DNA of 64,000 nt from Gluconacetobacter asukensis (GTDB taxonomy: Bacteria > Pseudomonadota > Alphaproteobacteria > Acetobacterales > Acetobacteraceae): the NCBI RefSeq assembly GCF_014174375.1, contig NZ_JABEQE010000001.1, positions 124,001 through 188,000 on the forward strand. Direction: 5' to 3'. Both the position numbers and the translations under genes were made by a program. Within the stretch, counting starts at the first letter, position 1; each line of letters begins with the position of its first letter. Under the pieces are notes generated by a model. The model had not been told where the DNA came from. It ran no database searches and was given only the letters and a program-made list of their open reading frames with translations. This document shows, one piece after another, positions 51,206 to 59,267 of this stretch.

Positions 51206-52648
51206 TTAGCGGGCCGGTTTTTCCCGCATGTGTCCGATATGTGCCGGTCCGGAAACATTGCGACCAGTCTGTATCATGGCCGGAAGCATCACGCGGACTT
51301 CCAGCCCGCCACCCTCGCGGTTTTCCATCACGATATCGCCGCCATGCGAGCGGATGATCGCCTGCGCCGAGGTCAGGCCAAGCCCGACGCCGCCCGTCTG
51401 TCGGTTACGCGACTTGTCGACACGGAAATACGGCTCGAACACGCGCGGCAGCGCTTCCGGAGGAATGCCCGGGCCACGATCGCGGACAAAGACGATCAGG
51501 CTGCCATCGTCCCGCTGTTCGAGGTCGATCGTGGGCGCCTTGCCGTATTTTATGGAATTTTCGACAAGATTCGTGAAAACCCGCTTCAGGGCATATAGCC
51601 GCCCGACATAACAGGTCTTGTTCGGGCCGTGATAGTCCACCCTGTGGCCCTGATCGCTGTAATCATAGGCGATGGTCTGAAGCAGGCCGGGCAGGTCGAA
51701 CATGGTGGCGGCTTCACTGGCCGCATCGTCGCGAAAGAAAGAGAGGGCGCCGTCGATCATGGCCTGCATCTCGTCGACATCGCGGAACAGGTTGGCCTGC
51801 TGCCACTTATCGTCGATATACTCGCCGCGCAGGCGTATGCGCGTCAGCGGCGTGCGCAGATCGTGCGAGATCGCCGCCAGCATGGTCGTCCGGTATTCGA
51901 TGAAGCGCTGGATCTGGGCCTGCATGCCGTTGATGGTCCGCGCGACCAGCTTTATTTCTCTCGGACCGACTTCCTCGATGGAGGCGCTCGGCGGCTGATG
52001 TCCGAGCTGGCGGACGGACTCCGCCAGATGTTCGATCGGGCGGGAGAGCTGGCGGGACGCGATCAGCGACACGGCGATCACCCAGAGCGCGAGCGTGACG
52101 ACCTGCAGCATCAGGCGTTCGAACGGATAGAACCCCCAAAATCTCTGTAGCGCGATGCCGAGGATCCAGCTTCCGTCCGCCAGCCGCACACCGACGAAAT
52201 AGGCATCGGGATTGCGTATCCGGTCATAGGGCAGGCCGGGAGCCCAGGAGACAGGGTTGTCTTCCTGGAAGACCACGATCCTGTCCGGCTTGCGGGCCAG
52301 GAACGGTTCCAGGAAGGCGCGGCTCTGCGCCACCTGCGGCTCCAGATACTGTCCGCGCTCCAGCACGCCGGCCACGGCGCTCCCCGCGTCGTACCACCCG
52401 TAATGGATGGTATCGGTATTGGCCGCCGCCGCCAGGCGGGCCCGCTCGGCGGGCGTGGCGGCATCCACCAGGCGGATGACGGTCGCGACCTGTTGCACCA
52501 GGCCCGTCGCCTGCACGTCGGGCTTGGCCCACGTTCCTCCGAAAGCGAAGAAAAGCTGGAGCAGCAGCAGGGTGACACCGGCGGCGAGCGCGACCGTGAC
52601 GACCAGCCGGCGGGTGATCGTATCACCCAGGAACAGGAAGCGCCTCAT
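51206..52648 (-). CDS. EnvZ-type sensor histidine kinase
   Basis: The 480-residue membrane kinase has two membrane segments (about 16-38 and 178-197) around a periplasmic domain of about 140 residues, a HAMP domain, the dimerisation box AAISHDLRTPLTRIRLR with phosphoacceptor H262, and the ATPase boxes N (VFTNLVENSIKYG), G1 (VRDRGPGIPP), F and G2 (GGVGLGL). It would phosphorylate the response regulator whose gene overlaps it by four bases. The signal is not evident; the periplasmic domain has no recognisable fold. Confidence 0.94.
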   Translation of the reverse strand: MRRFLFLGDTITRRLVVTVALAAGVTLLLLQLFFAFGGTWAKPDVQATGLVQQVATVIRLVDAATPAERARLAAAANTDTIHYGWYDAGSAVAGVLERGQYLEPQVAQSRAFLEPFLARKPDRIVVFQEDNPVSWAPGLPYDRIRNPDAYFVGVRLADGSWILGIALQRFWGFYPFERLMLQVVTLALWVIAVSLIASRQLSRPIEHLAESVRQLGHQPPSASIEEVGPREIKLVARTINGMQAQIQRFIEYRTTMLAAISHDLRTPLTRIRLRGEYIDDKWQQANLFRDVDEMQAMIDGALSFFRDDAASEAATMFDLPGLLQTIAYDYSDQGHRVDYHGPNKTCYVGRLYALKRVFTNLVENSIKYGKAPTIDLEQRDDGSLIVFVRDRGPGIPPEALPRVFEPYFRVDKSRNRQTGGVGLGLTSAQAIIRSHGGDIVMENREGGGLEVRVMLPAMIQTGRNVSGPAHIGHMREKPAR

Positions 52649-53364
52649 GCCCTGGTCACCGCGGAGGCGAACATATAGCCGCCATTGCGGACCGTCCGGA
52701 TAATCTCGGGGTTCTTGGGGTCATCCTCCAGCTTGTGGCGCAACCGGCTGACCTGCACGTCTATGCTCCGGTCATAGGCCGCGTGCGACGGCCCGCGCGC
52801 CAGATCCATCAACTGGTCGCGGGTCAGAACGCGCTGGGGATGTTCGACAAAGGCCAGCAGAAGCTCGAACTCGCCCCCCGACAACAGGACCAGCGACTGG
52901 TTGGCCGAACGCAGTTCGCGGCGTGTGACATCCAGCCGCCAGGTGCCGAAGCACAGGATCGGGCGCGCCGGCTCTTCGGGCCCCGCGACCTTGTCCCGGA
53001 CCCGGCGGAGAACGGCCTTGACCCGGGCCAGAAGCTCCCGCTGGTCGAAAGGCTTGGTCAGGTAATCGTCCGCCCCGATCTCCAGCCCCACGACCCGGTC
53101 CGTATGGTCGGCCATCGCCGAGAGCATGATCACGGGAATATTCGATGTGCTGCGCAGCCTCTGGCACAGGCTGAACCCGTCTTCCTTGCGCAGCATGATG
53201 TCGAGGATCACAAGGTCGATGGCCTCGGCTTCAAGGGCGGCGAACATGTCCTGCCCGCCTTCGGCGACCGAAACCTGGTAGCCGTGCTTCTGCAGAAAGC
53301 CGGTCAGCAGATCGAGGATATCCCTGTCATCATCGACAACGAGAAGAGTGGGCATGCTGGTCAT
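52645..53364 (-). CDS. OmpR-type response regulator
   Basis: The 239-residue protein has a receiver domain with DDDRD (11-15), phosphoacceptor D55 in LVILDIM and Lys in LTKPFDQRELLARVK, then a winged-helix OmpR/PhoB DNA-binding domain (ELLLAFVEHPQRVLTRDQLMDLA; SIDVQVSRLRHKLEDDP; GGYMFA). AGGAGG right before the ATG at 53364 supports this start. Targets are unknown; the downstream lipoprotein gene and the region upstream (53365-53755) are candidates. Confidence 0.95.
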   Translation of the reverse strand: MTSMPTLLVVDDDRDILDLLTGFLQKHGYQVSVAEGGQDMFAALEAEAIDLVILDIMLRKEDGFSLCQRLRSTSNIPVIMLSAMADHTDRVVGLEIGADDYLTKPFDQRELLARVKAVLRRVRDKVAGPEEPARPILCFGTWRLDVTRRELRSANQSLVLLSGGEFELLLAFVEHPQRVLTRDQLMDLARGPSHAAYDRSIDVQVSRLRHKLEDDPKNPEIIRTVRNGGYMFASAVTRA

Positions 53365-53754
53365 CGGCCTCCTGTAACACGGCCGGACGGCCCGATGATG
53401 TCCAGGGAATGAAACCTTATTTCAACCCGGACACAAAAAGAGCCCCATTGCACACGGCCCGCCCCATCGAGATTGCACCAAACCCATAAAGAGTCTTCGA
53501 CCGGGTCGAAAGGGTGAACTGATAGCAAGGTACCGCCCCACACATAAAGACATCACGGAATGTCCGGATGGCCCATATTTTCCATCATGATCTCCGTCCC
53601 TGGGCGGAGCCCATACGAAATATCTGACCGGACAGCACCTCCATCGTAAAATAAAATACAAACGAGACCCATATTATCTTCTTTATAGATGTCACGACGA
53701 TACTCATTTTCAAGCGTCTTTAAGATAGAAAACTGCAATAAATTCGTCGATTTA
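53365..53754. other. AT-richer intergenic region upstream of the two-component system
   Basis: A 390-base stretch with no gene I can support. It contains a 15-base palindrome TTCGACC-G-GGTCGAA at 53496-53510, which could be an operator, and AT-rich sequence from 53640 on. The base composition is clearly lower in GC than in the surrounding genes. Confidence 0.45.
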
Positions 53755-53880
53755 TTATTTCTTCACTTCCGTTAGATAAATAAACGAAATAGATATGGAT
53801 ATCACCATGTAAGACACAAGAAATACCCAGGGAAAGACGGAAAAGGCGAATTCGGCAACATATCGAATCAACCCCATCAT
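53755..53880 (-). CDS. Possible 41-residue single-pass membrane protein
   Basis: From the ATG at 53880 the frame encodes 41 residues, mostly hydrophobic: MMGLIRYVAEFAF then a run of aliphatic and aromatic residues to TEVKK. AAGGA lies five bases before the start, a good ribosome site, which is the main reason to list it. Codon use is AT-rich, unlike neighbours, so it may be recently acquired. No family is recognised; tiny subunits of membrane complexes look like this, but that is only an analogy. Confidence 0.4.
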   Translation of the reverse strand: MMGLIRYVAEFAFSVFPWVFLVSYMVISISISFIYLTEVKK

Positions 53881-54190
53881 GATTTTCCTTGCTTTTATTT
53901 TCGATGGGTCGATCGCGGGAGCACTGTCAATCGACGTATGGGCTTGCGTTCTGCAACTGGGATAAAAAATCATCTTCTTCCTTGCTCCTTTTGATCCCAG
54001 TCGACAAACGCTCTACACCTTGCGACGAAGGGTTCCGTCGCCAGTTTGTAATCAGCCTTTTTTTCTGCGGTATGTCTTGAATATGTCGCGCCTGAAACAT
54101 GGTCCTTCTTTTGACGGGCCGACCAAAAAGTCGGCCCGGCACAGGCTTCGAGTAAAGCCCCGCATAATTCCAACGATTCCAGCTAGGATT
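53881..54190. other. AT-rich gap without supported genes
   Basis: About 310 bases with several short open frames on both strands, none with a ribosome site or recognisable protein. Low GC relative to the window suggests foreign or decaying DNA. Confidence 0.4.
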
Positions 54191-54243
54191 TCAGAGCCTG
54201 ACCGTAAATGCGCGCTGGCGGCGATCCGACGCGTGTTTTCTGC
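54191..54243 (+). repeat. Dispersed palindromic element, copy 8, truncated
   Basis: Only the left 53 bases are present: the stem CAGAGCCTGACCGTAAATG and the core start GCTGGCGGCGATCCGACGC. The element then stops abruptly, just before the C-terminal end of a pseudogene. The right half is missing, so a deletion or rearrangement end point lies at about 54243. Confidence 0.8.
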
Positions 54244-54250
54244 CTGGTTC

Positions 54251-54858
54251 TCAGGTAGGCGTCTCCACCACCCGCAGAATGGTCGCCGCAATCATCTCGG
54301 CATTCGCCGTCACTCCCGGCAGCCCCATCAACTCGCCGAACGTCCCCCGCGACAACGGCCCGACGACAAACAAACTCGGTTCCGCCGCGCCCGCCACAGA
54401 CAGCGCATGGCCTGATCGGTGCCCCCCAACCCCACCGGGTCGGCCCGCAGACCCCCTGCCGGGCCAGTCCGGCCCGAAAGGGCTGCGAAGACAGGATATG
54501 GGCATGATCAGGCCCGGTGGTCGTCACCACCACATCGAACGACGCAAACCTCCTGCCCGCCACCATGCCGACGCAACGTCACGGCAACCCCCTCGCCCTG
54601 CTGGTCGGCGGCATCAATCCGCGCAGCCAGCACATCCAGCGTCCCCTCGGCGATCCGCCGATGCAGCACCCGCTTCACCTGCGGCGCGATGCGAAAGCGC
54701 CGCGTATCCCAGAACGGACGGAGATGCCGCACCAGCCGCCGCCGCCCCACGACCGACAACGCCGCCCAGATGGCCCCAGCCTGCCGGCGCATGGCGTTGA
54801 AGACGGTCTGCCAGGGCCGATCCGGATCATCGCGCAACGCAAGCCGCACCCGGCGCAG
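54251..54858 (-). pseudogene. Decayed C-terminal half of an FAD/NAD(P)-binding protein gene
   Basis: This segment is closely similar in DNA and protein to the intact gene at 56444-57889, corresponding to its residues of about 259-463. Matching stretches include RRVRLALRDDPDRPWQT, RPFWDTRRFRIAPQV, TTTGPDHAHILSSQPF and PSLFVVGPLSRGTFGELMG, but they fall in three different frames, so there are at least two frameshifts (near 54550 and between about 54430 and 54480). The N-terminal dinucleotide-binding half is absent. It ends with its own stop at 54251-54253. Confidence 0.88.
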
Positions 54859-54865
54859 CCCCCCG

Positions 54866-54971
54866 CCGCCGCCCGCGCCGGCAGAACAAAGGCCACCACC
54901 CCGCCCCCTGGAAATCAGCGGCGCAAGTCCCCGCCGCGTGGGAGAAAAAGCAGCCGCAGAAGGGCCATTGA
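54866..54971 (+). pseudogene. Possible remnant of the 3' end of an AsmA-like gene
   Basis: The sequence resembles the last 115 bases of the AsmA-like gene at 48221-50323. GCCGCCCGCGCCGGC at 54867-54881 is followed by diverged sequence and then a stretch encoding WEKKQPQKGH-stop, compared with AWAKKQQKTGHE-stop in the intact gene. The segment joins directly to the decayed FAD gene, so two unrelated gene ends meet here. Similarity is short, so moderate confidence only. Confidence 0.45.
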
Positions 54972-55121
54972 TGACGAGACGTTTGGACATGCGTGCTGCC
55001 GGCGCGCCGACGCGCGTCTCCCCGGTCGAAGCATGCAGCCGGTCTGATTATAAAAACATGGACAGGCCCCAAGGTCCGCCGTTACGCTTCATGCTGAATC
55101 CGGAAAGCAGGACATACTCGA
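54972..55121. other. Short gap before the acyltransferase gene
   Basis: Contains GCCGGCGCGCCGACGCGCGT near 54999-55018, which resembles the core of the dispersed element and may be a further remnant, and an AT-rich ATTATAAAA near 55047 that could be part of a promoter for the acyltransferase. Confidence 0.35.
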
Positions 55122-56186
55122 ATGCAGTCAAGCATAAGGCAAGGCCGCAGGATCATATTGTCCCTTCAATATCTCCGGGCTCTTGCCGCCGTCGGGGTCG
55201 TGTTATTCCATCAGTTCCAGAATGTATCGCCAATCTTCATCCTAGGAAAATATGGGGTCGGTCTGTTCTTCATTATCAGCGGCATCATCATGGTTTCGCT
55301 TACAGAAGGACGAGCGATCAAACCGTTGAATTTCTTCATCGACCGCCTGACGCGCGTGGCGCCGATGTATTGGATCGCGACATTCATCACGTTCATTCTG
55401 GGGTGCGTCGGAATATATAGCCCATCCATTTATTCCCACGGGATCGGCCATTTCATCCTGTCGTGCCTGTTCATTCCTTCCCTTAACGAGCATGGCAATA
55501 TGATGCCTACGCTGTTTATTGGTTGGACATTGAATTATGAGATGTTTTTTTACTTGGTTTTTGGTGCTCTCCTGCTCATTCAGGGTCGCTACCGGCTGAT
55601 TGTGTTGGCAATGATATTTTTGTCATTGGCACTGTGCGGCGTGATCTTTCCACAGGCACCCGACCTCGTTCATTTCTATACCAGTCCGTATTTGCTTGAG
55701 TTCCTGGCCGGGTGTTGCCTCGGGGCGATCTTCGGACTCGATCTCATGAAGCTGCGCGCCTGGCCAACAGTTGCGCTTATCGCCGCCGTCATCATTGCCA
55801 TGGCCGGTTTGGGGTTTGTTTTTCCCCTTTTGTGGACCGGAGCGGCGACAGTCCTCCTCGTCGCCACGTTCATGTGGGCCGAGCGTCGGGGTTATGCCCC
55901 GTCATTTCCACTCGCACTGATGCTTGGAAATGCGTCATATTCCATCTACCTTTTCCAGCAGATCGCGTTTGATGCGACCCAGACGGCTCTTCGCCTGCTG
56001 CATTATCGGCCTGGTCTTCATACCATACCGACGCGATGCGTTGCGGTCCTGCTGGCGATATTGACCGGCATCGCGGTATATCGGTTTATCGAAACGCCGC
56101 TTACGAAGACGATCCGCAGAGCCCTGGATGTCAGCCGGGGTGCATCCAACTCCTCCTCGAAGACGGCTGCCACGGCACGCATCTAG
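55122..56186 (+). CDS. Acyltransferase 3 family membrane protein
   Basis: The 354-residue protein has about ten membrane segments and acyltransferase-3 landmarks: LQYLRALAAVGVVLFHQ near residue 15 with the conserved His, YGVGLFFIISGIIMV, FFIDRLTRVAPMYWI, and WTLNYEMFFYLVFG. Such proteins O-acetylate or O-acylate extracellular polysaccharide, lipopolysaccharide or peptidoglycan from the cytoplasmic side. Codon use is visibly lower in GC than in neighbouring genes, and it is flanked on one side by pseudogenes, so horizontal acquisition is likely. GCAGGA lies about ten bases upstream of the ATG. Confidence 0.9.
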   Translation: MQSSIRQGRRIILSLQYLRALAAVGVVLFHQFQNVSPIFILGKYGVGLFFIISGIIMVSLTEGRAIKPLNFFIDRLTRVAPMYWIATFITFILGCVGIYSPSIYSHGIGHFILSCLFIPSLNEHGNMMPTLFIGWTLNYEMFFYLVFGALLLIQGRYRLIVLAMIFLSLALCGVIFPQAPDLVHFYTSPYLLEFLAGCCLGAIFGLDLMKLRAWPTVALIAAVIIAMAGLGFVFPLLWTGAATVLLVATFMWAERRGYAPSFPLALMLGNASYSIYLFQQIAFDATQTALRLLHYRPGLHTIPTRCVAVLLAILTGIAVYRFIETPLTKTIRRALDVSRGASNSSSKTAATARI

Positions 56187-56443
56187 AAGATGCCGTGCGC
56201 GGGGGATTCCGCCGACGGGCCCGCCTTTTCATGTCCTTGATTTGGAAAATCTTTCCGGCTTCATGTCGATCCGTGACCGGCGCTTTCCGGGGCTCTGGGA
56301 GGACAATGGGACGTGCTTGGCGAAGCTGCGGCATGGTCTGCGTCGCAGGCCGCAGCTTCGCCCTCGTACCCAAAAGGTGTAGCCAAGGTGGCAAGCATCA
56401 TGAGCATGAATTTTTTGAACGATTCCAATGTGTGATCAAAAAA
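56187..56443. other. Gap with two hairpins
   Basis: A hairpin with one bulge (GCACGCATCT and AGATGCCGTGC) spans the acyltransferase stop codon and may terminate transcription. A second, perfect 12-base stem, GCGAAGCTGCGG at 56320-56331 and CCGCAGCTTCGC at 56350-56361, encloses an 18-base loop. No gene is supported. GC content is mixed. Confidence 0.45.
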
Positions 56444-57889
56444 TCAGGCCAAGAAACCGCCTGTGAAATACTGTCCTGATGGAGACATAGGTTTCGACTT
56501 AGCCGGCTCCGCATCGGCCGCCCGCAGAATGATCGCGGCAATCCTCTCCGCATTGGCCGTCACTTCCGGCAACCCCATCAGTTCGCCGAACGTCCCGCGC
56601 GACAGCGGCCCGGCGACAAACAAACTCGGTTCCGCCTCGCCCGCCACAGACAGCGCATGACCCTCCCGGTCGGTCTCCACCCCCAACCCCACCGGGTCAG
56701 CCCGCAGCAACCCCCGCCGCGCCAGCTCGGCCAGAAAGGGCTGCGAGGACAGGATATGGGCATGGTCCGGTCCGGTGGTCGTCACCACCGTGTCGAACGA
56801 TGCAACCTGCGGCTCCCCACCCCGCCGGCGCAGCGTCACGGCAAATCCATCCCCCTGCCGGGCAGCCGCCTCGATCCGCCCGGCCAGCACATGCAGCGTC
56901 CCCTCGGCAATCCGCCGATGCAGCACCCGCTCCACCTGCGGCGCAATGCGAAAGCGCCGCGTATCCCAGAACGGCCGCACATGCCGCACCAGCCGTCGCC
57001 GCTCCACCACCGGCAACGCCGCCCAGATCGCCCCGGCCTGCCGCCGCACGGCGTTGAAAATAGTCTGCCACGGCCGGTCAGGATCGTCGCGCAACGCAAG
57101 CCGCACCCGGCGCAGCACACCGCGCGCCGTCGGCGCCGGATCGGTGGAGAAATCCCCCCACGCATCGGTCACATCGCTCAGATCCGCCTGCGACACCTGC
57201 CCCCGGCGCGACAGCGCCACGATCTCCCCCCGATGCCCGGCCGCATCCAGTGACGCCACCACATCCGCCATGCTCAACCCGGTGCCCACGATCAGCACCC
57301 GATCCTCCAGCCCAATCGCCCCCAACGCCCCGACCGCCCAAGGATCGACGACCAGCCCCCCACGCCCGACCAGCCCGGCCAACGCCGTCGGCGGCGCCGG
57401 TGCGGGGTGCGAGGTCGCAATCACCACGATATCGGCTTCTTCCCGCGCACCATCATCGGTCGCAATCCACCATCCACCCTCCGGCCGGGGCGCGACCTCC
57501 GCCACACGCGCCCGCCGATGCACCACCCGCCCGCTGGCCAGGCGCGGCGCCAGCCGCGCCGCCACATAGCGGCCGAACACCGATCGCGCGGGATAGGCCG
57601 CCCCATTGGGCAACAGGGCCTCCGGGTCAGCCTCCAGCGCCCCATCCGCCCGCAGCCAGGCATGGAAATCATCGGGGATAGCGGTCGTCAGGCTCATCCG
57701 CGCGGCCGGCACGTTGATGCGGTGGCGCGGATCGCGCGCGCCATACGCCACCCCCTGCCCCAGCGCCTCGCGCGGCTCGAACACCGTCACCGGCGGCAGT
57801 TCGGCCGCCCCATTCGTCAGATGCCACGCAATGGCGGCCCCGCTGAAGCCGCCGCCGATAATGGCAATCCTGGGCAATATCTCGCTCAT
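56444..57889 (-). CDS. FAD/NAD(P)-binding protein
   Basis: The 481-residue protein starts with a dinucleotide-binding motif, IAIIGGGFSGAAIAWHL (8-24), has GQGVAYGARDPRHRINVPAARMS as in the NAD_binding_9 family, and a second nucleotide fold at VLIVGTGLSMADVVASL (198-214). It is probably a flavin-dependent oxidoreductase of unknown substrate. It is the last gene of the TonB receptor-monooxygenase group and overlaps the monooxygenase gene by four bases, so it may act on the same compound or its product. A decayed partial copy is found at 54251-54858. Confidence 0.85.
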   Translation of the reverse strand: MSEILPRIAIIGGGFSGAAIAWHLTNGAAELPPVTVFEPREALGQGVAYGARDPRHRINVPAARMSLTTAIPDDFHAWLRADGALEADPEALLPNGAAYPARSVFGRYVAARLAPRLASGRVVHRRARVAEVAPRPEGGWWIATDDGAREEADIVVIATSHPAPAPPTALAGLVGRGGLVVDPWAVGALGAIGLEDRVLIVGTGLSMADVVASLDAAGHRGEIVALSRRGQVSQADLSDVTDAWGDFSTDPAPTARGVLRRVRLALRDDPDRPWQTIFNAVRRQAGAIWAALPVVERRRLVRHVRPFWDTRRFRIAPQVERVLHRRIAEGTLHVLAGRIEAAARQGDGFAVTLRRRGGEPQVASFDTVVTTTGPDHAHILSSQPFLAELARRGLLRADPVGLGVETDREGHALSVAGEAEPSLFVAGPLSRGTFGELMGLPEVTANAERIAAIILRAADAEPAKSKPMSPSGQYFTGGFLA

Positions 57890-59256
57890 GCCGTCTCCGT
57901 ACGACGCACGCGGCTGGCCGGATGGTCCGCCCCCAGCCGGTCCCCGCGTCCGAACAGTTTCTCACGCAGGGTGCCGGGACGATAGGCCTGCTTGTAGATG
58001 CCGCGCCGCTGCAATTCCGGCACCACGAATTCCACCACATCGGCAAAACTCTCGGGCGTCACGGCATAAGCCAGGTTGAACCCGTCGACACCGGTGCGGA
58101 CCACCCACTCCTCCAGCAGGTCGGCAATCCGCTCCGGCCCGCCGACAATGGTGGTGCCCATGCCGCCGATCGCCGCATGCTCGGCCAGTTCGCGCACCGT
58201 CCACACCTTGCCGGGGTCCTGCACCGTCAGCGCATCGACGGCGGAATGGATCGCATCATTGCGGATATGCCGCACCGGGTCATCCGGCGCGTAACGCGAG
58301 AAATCGATCCCCGTCCACCCCGCCAGCAGGGTCAGCGCCCCCTCAAGACTGACATGGCGGCGATACTCCTGCCATTTCGCCTGCGCGGCGTCGTCATCAA
58401 GCCCGGTAATGATCGTCAGCAGCGAGAAGATCAGCGGATCGCCCGCATGCCGCCCTTCCTGCCGGGCCCGGGCGCGCAGATCCGCGACACTGGCCGCCAC
58501 CACCGCCGCCGAAGGCCCGGCCACGAACACGCATTCCGCATGCCGCGCGGCAAAGGCACGGCCACGAGAGGACGCCCCGGCCTGATAGAGAACCGGCGTG
58601 CGCTGCGCCGAGGGCTCGCACAGATGAATCGCATCCAGCCTGAAATACTCACCCTCATGCACGATGCGATGCACCTTGGCCGGATCGGTAAAGATCCCCC
58701 GCGCCGCATCGCGCAGCACCGCATCGTCCTGCCAGCTTTCCTCCCACAGGCGATAGACCAGATGCAGATATTCGTCGGCAATGTCATAGCGCGTGTCATG
58801 CGCCACCTGCCGCACCTGCCCCGTCCCCCGCGCCGCGCTGTCCAGATAGCCGGTCACGATATTCCAGCCGATCCGCCCCTCGGTCAGATGATCCAGCGTC
58901 GACATGCGCCGCGCGAACGGATAGGGCGGCTCGAAAGACAGAGTGGAGGTCAGGCCGAATCCCAGATTCTCCGTCACCGCCGCCATGGCCGAAATCAGCA
59001 TCGCCGGATCGTTGACCGGCACCTGCGACGCATTGCGCAGCGCGGCGTCCGCATTGCCGCCATACACGTCATACACTCCCAGCACATCGGCCAGGAACAG
59101 CCCGTCGAACAGGCCGCGCTCCAGCAGCCGCGCCAGATCGGTCCAGTAACGGATGGTGTTGTACGTCCCCGACCGGTCGCGCGGGTGTCGCCACAGGCCG
59201 CTGGCCTGGTGCGACACGCAATTCATGTCGAAGGCATTCAGCCGGATCTCGGTCAT
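57886..59256 (-). CDS. LLM-class FMN-dependent monooxygenase, NtaA/SnaA/DszA type
   Basis: The 456-residue protein has family-typical stretches: RLNAFDMNCVSHQASGLW, LLERGLFDGLFLADVLGVYDVYGG, LTEGRIGWNIVTGYLDSAARG, HEGEYFRLDAIHLCEPSAQRTPVLYQAGASSRG and GFNLAYAVTPESFADVVEFVVPEL. Members use reduced FMN and oxygen to cleave C-S or C-N bonds (dimethyl sulfide, dibenzothiophene sulfone, nitrilotriacetate). AAGGGG precedes the ATG at 59256. It lies 11 bases after the TonB-dependent receptor gene and needs a flavin reductase, supplied by the gene at 61721-62254. Confidence 0.93.
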   Translation of the reverse strand: MTEIRLNAFDMNCVSHQASGLWRHPRDRSGTYNTIRYWTDLARLLERGLFDGLFLADVLGVYDVYGGNADAALRNASQVPVNDPAMLISAMAAVTENLGFGLTSTLSFEPPYPFARRMSTLDHLTEGRIGWNIVTGYLDSAARGTGQVRQVAHDTRYDIADEYLHLVYRLWEESWQDDAVLRDAARGIFTDPAKVHRIVHEGEYFRLDAIHLCEPSAQRTPVLYQAGASSRGRAFAARHAECVFVAGPSAAVVAASVADLRARARQEGRHAGDPLIFSLLTIITGLDDDAAQAKWQEYRRHVSLEGALTLLAGWTGIDFSRYAPDDPVRHIRNDAIHSAVDALTVQDPGKVWTVRELAEHAAIGGMGTTIVGGPERIADLLEEWVVRTGVDGFNLAYAVTPESFADVVEFVVPELQRRGIYKQAYRPGTLREKLFGRGDRLGADHPASRVRRTETA

Positions 59257-59267
59257 GGCCCAGCCCC

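Noticed and set aside
54191-54990. Independent small genes in the scarred region
   Set aside because: The frames are pieces of the decayed FAD gene and the truncated repeat, shown by their match to 56444-57889.
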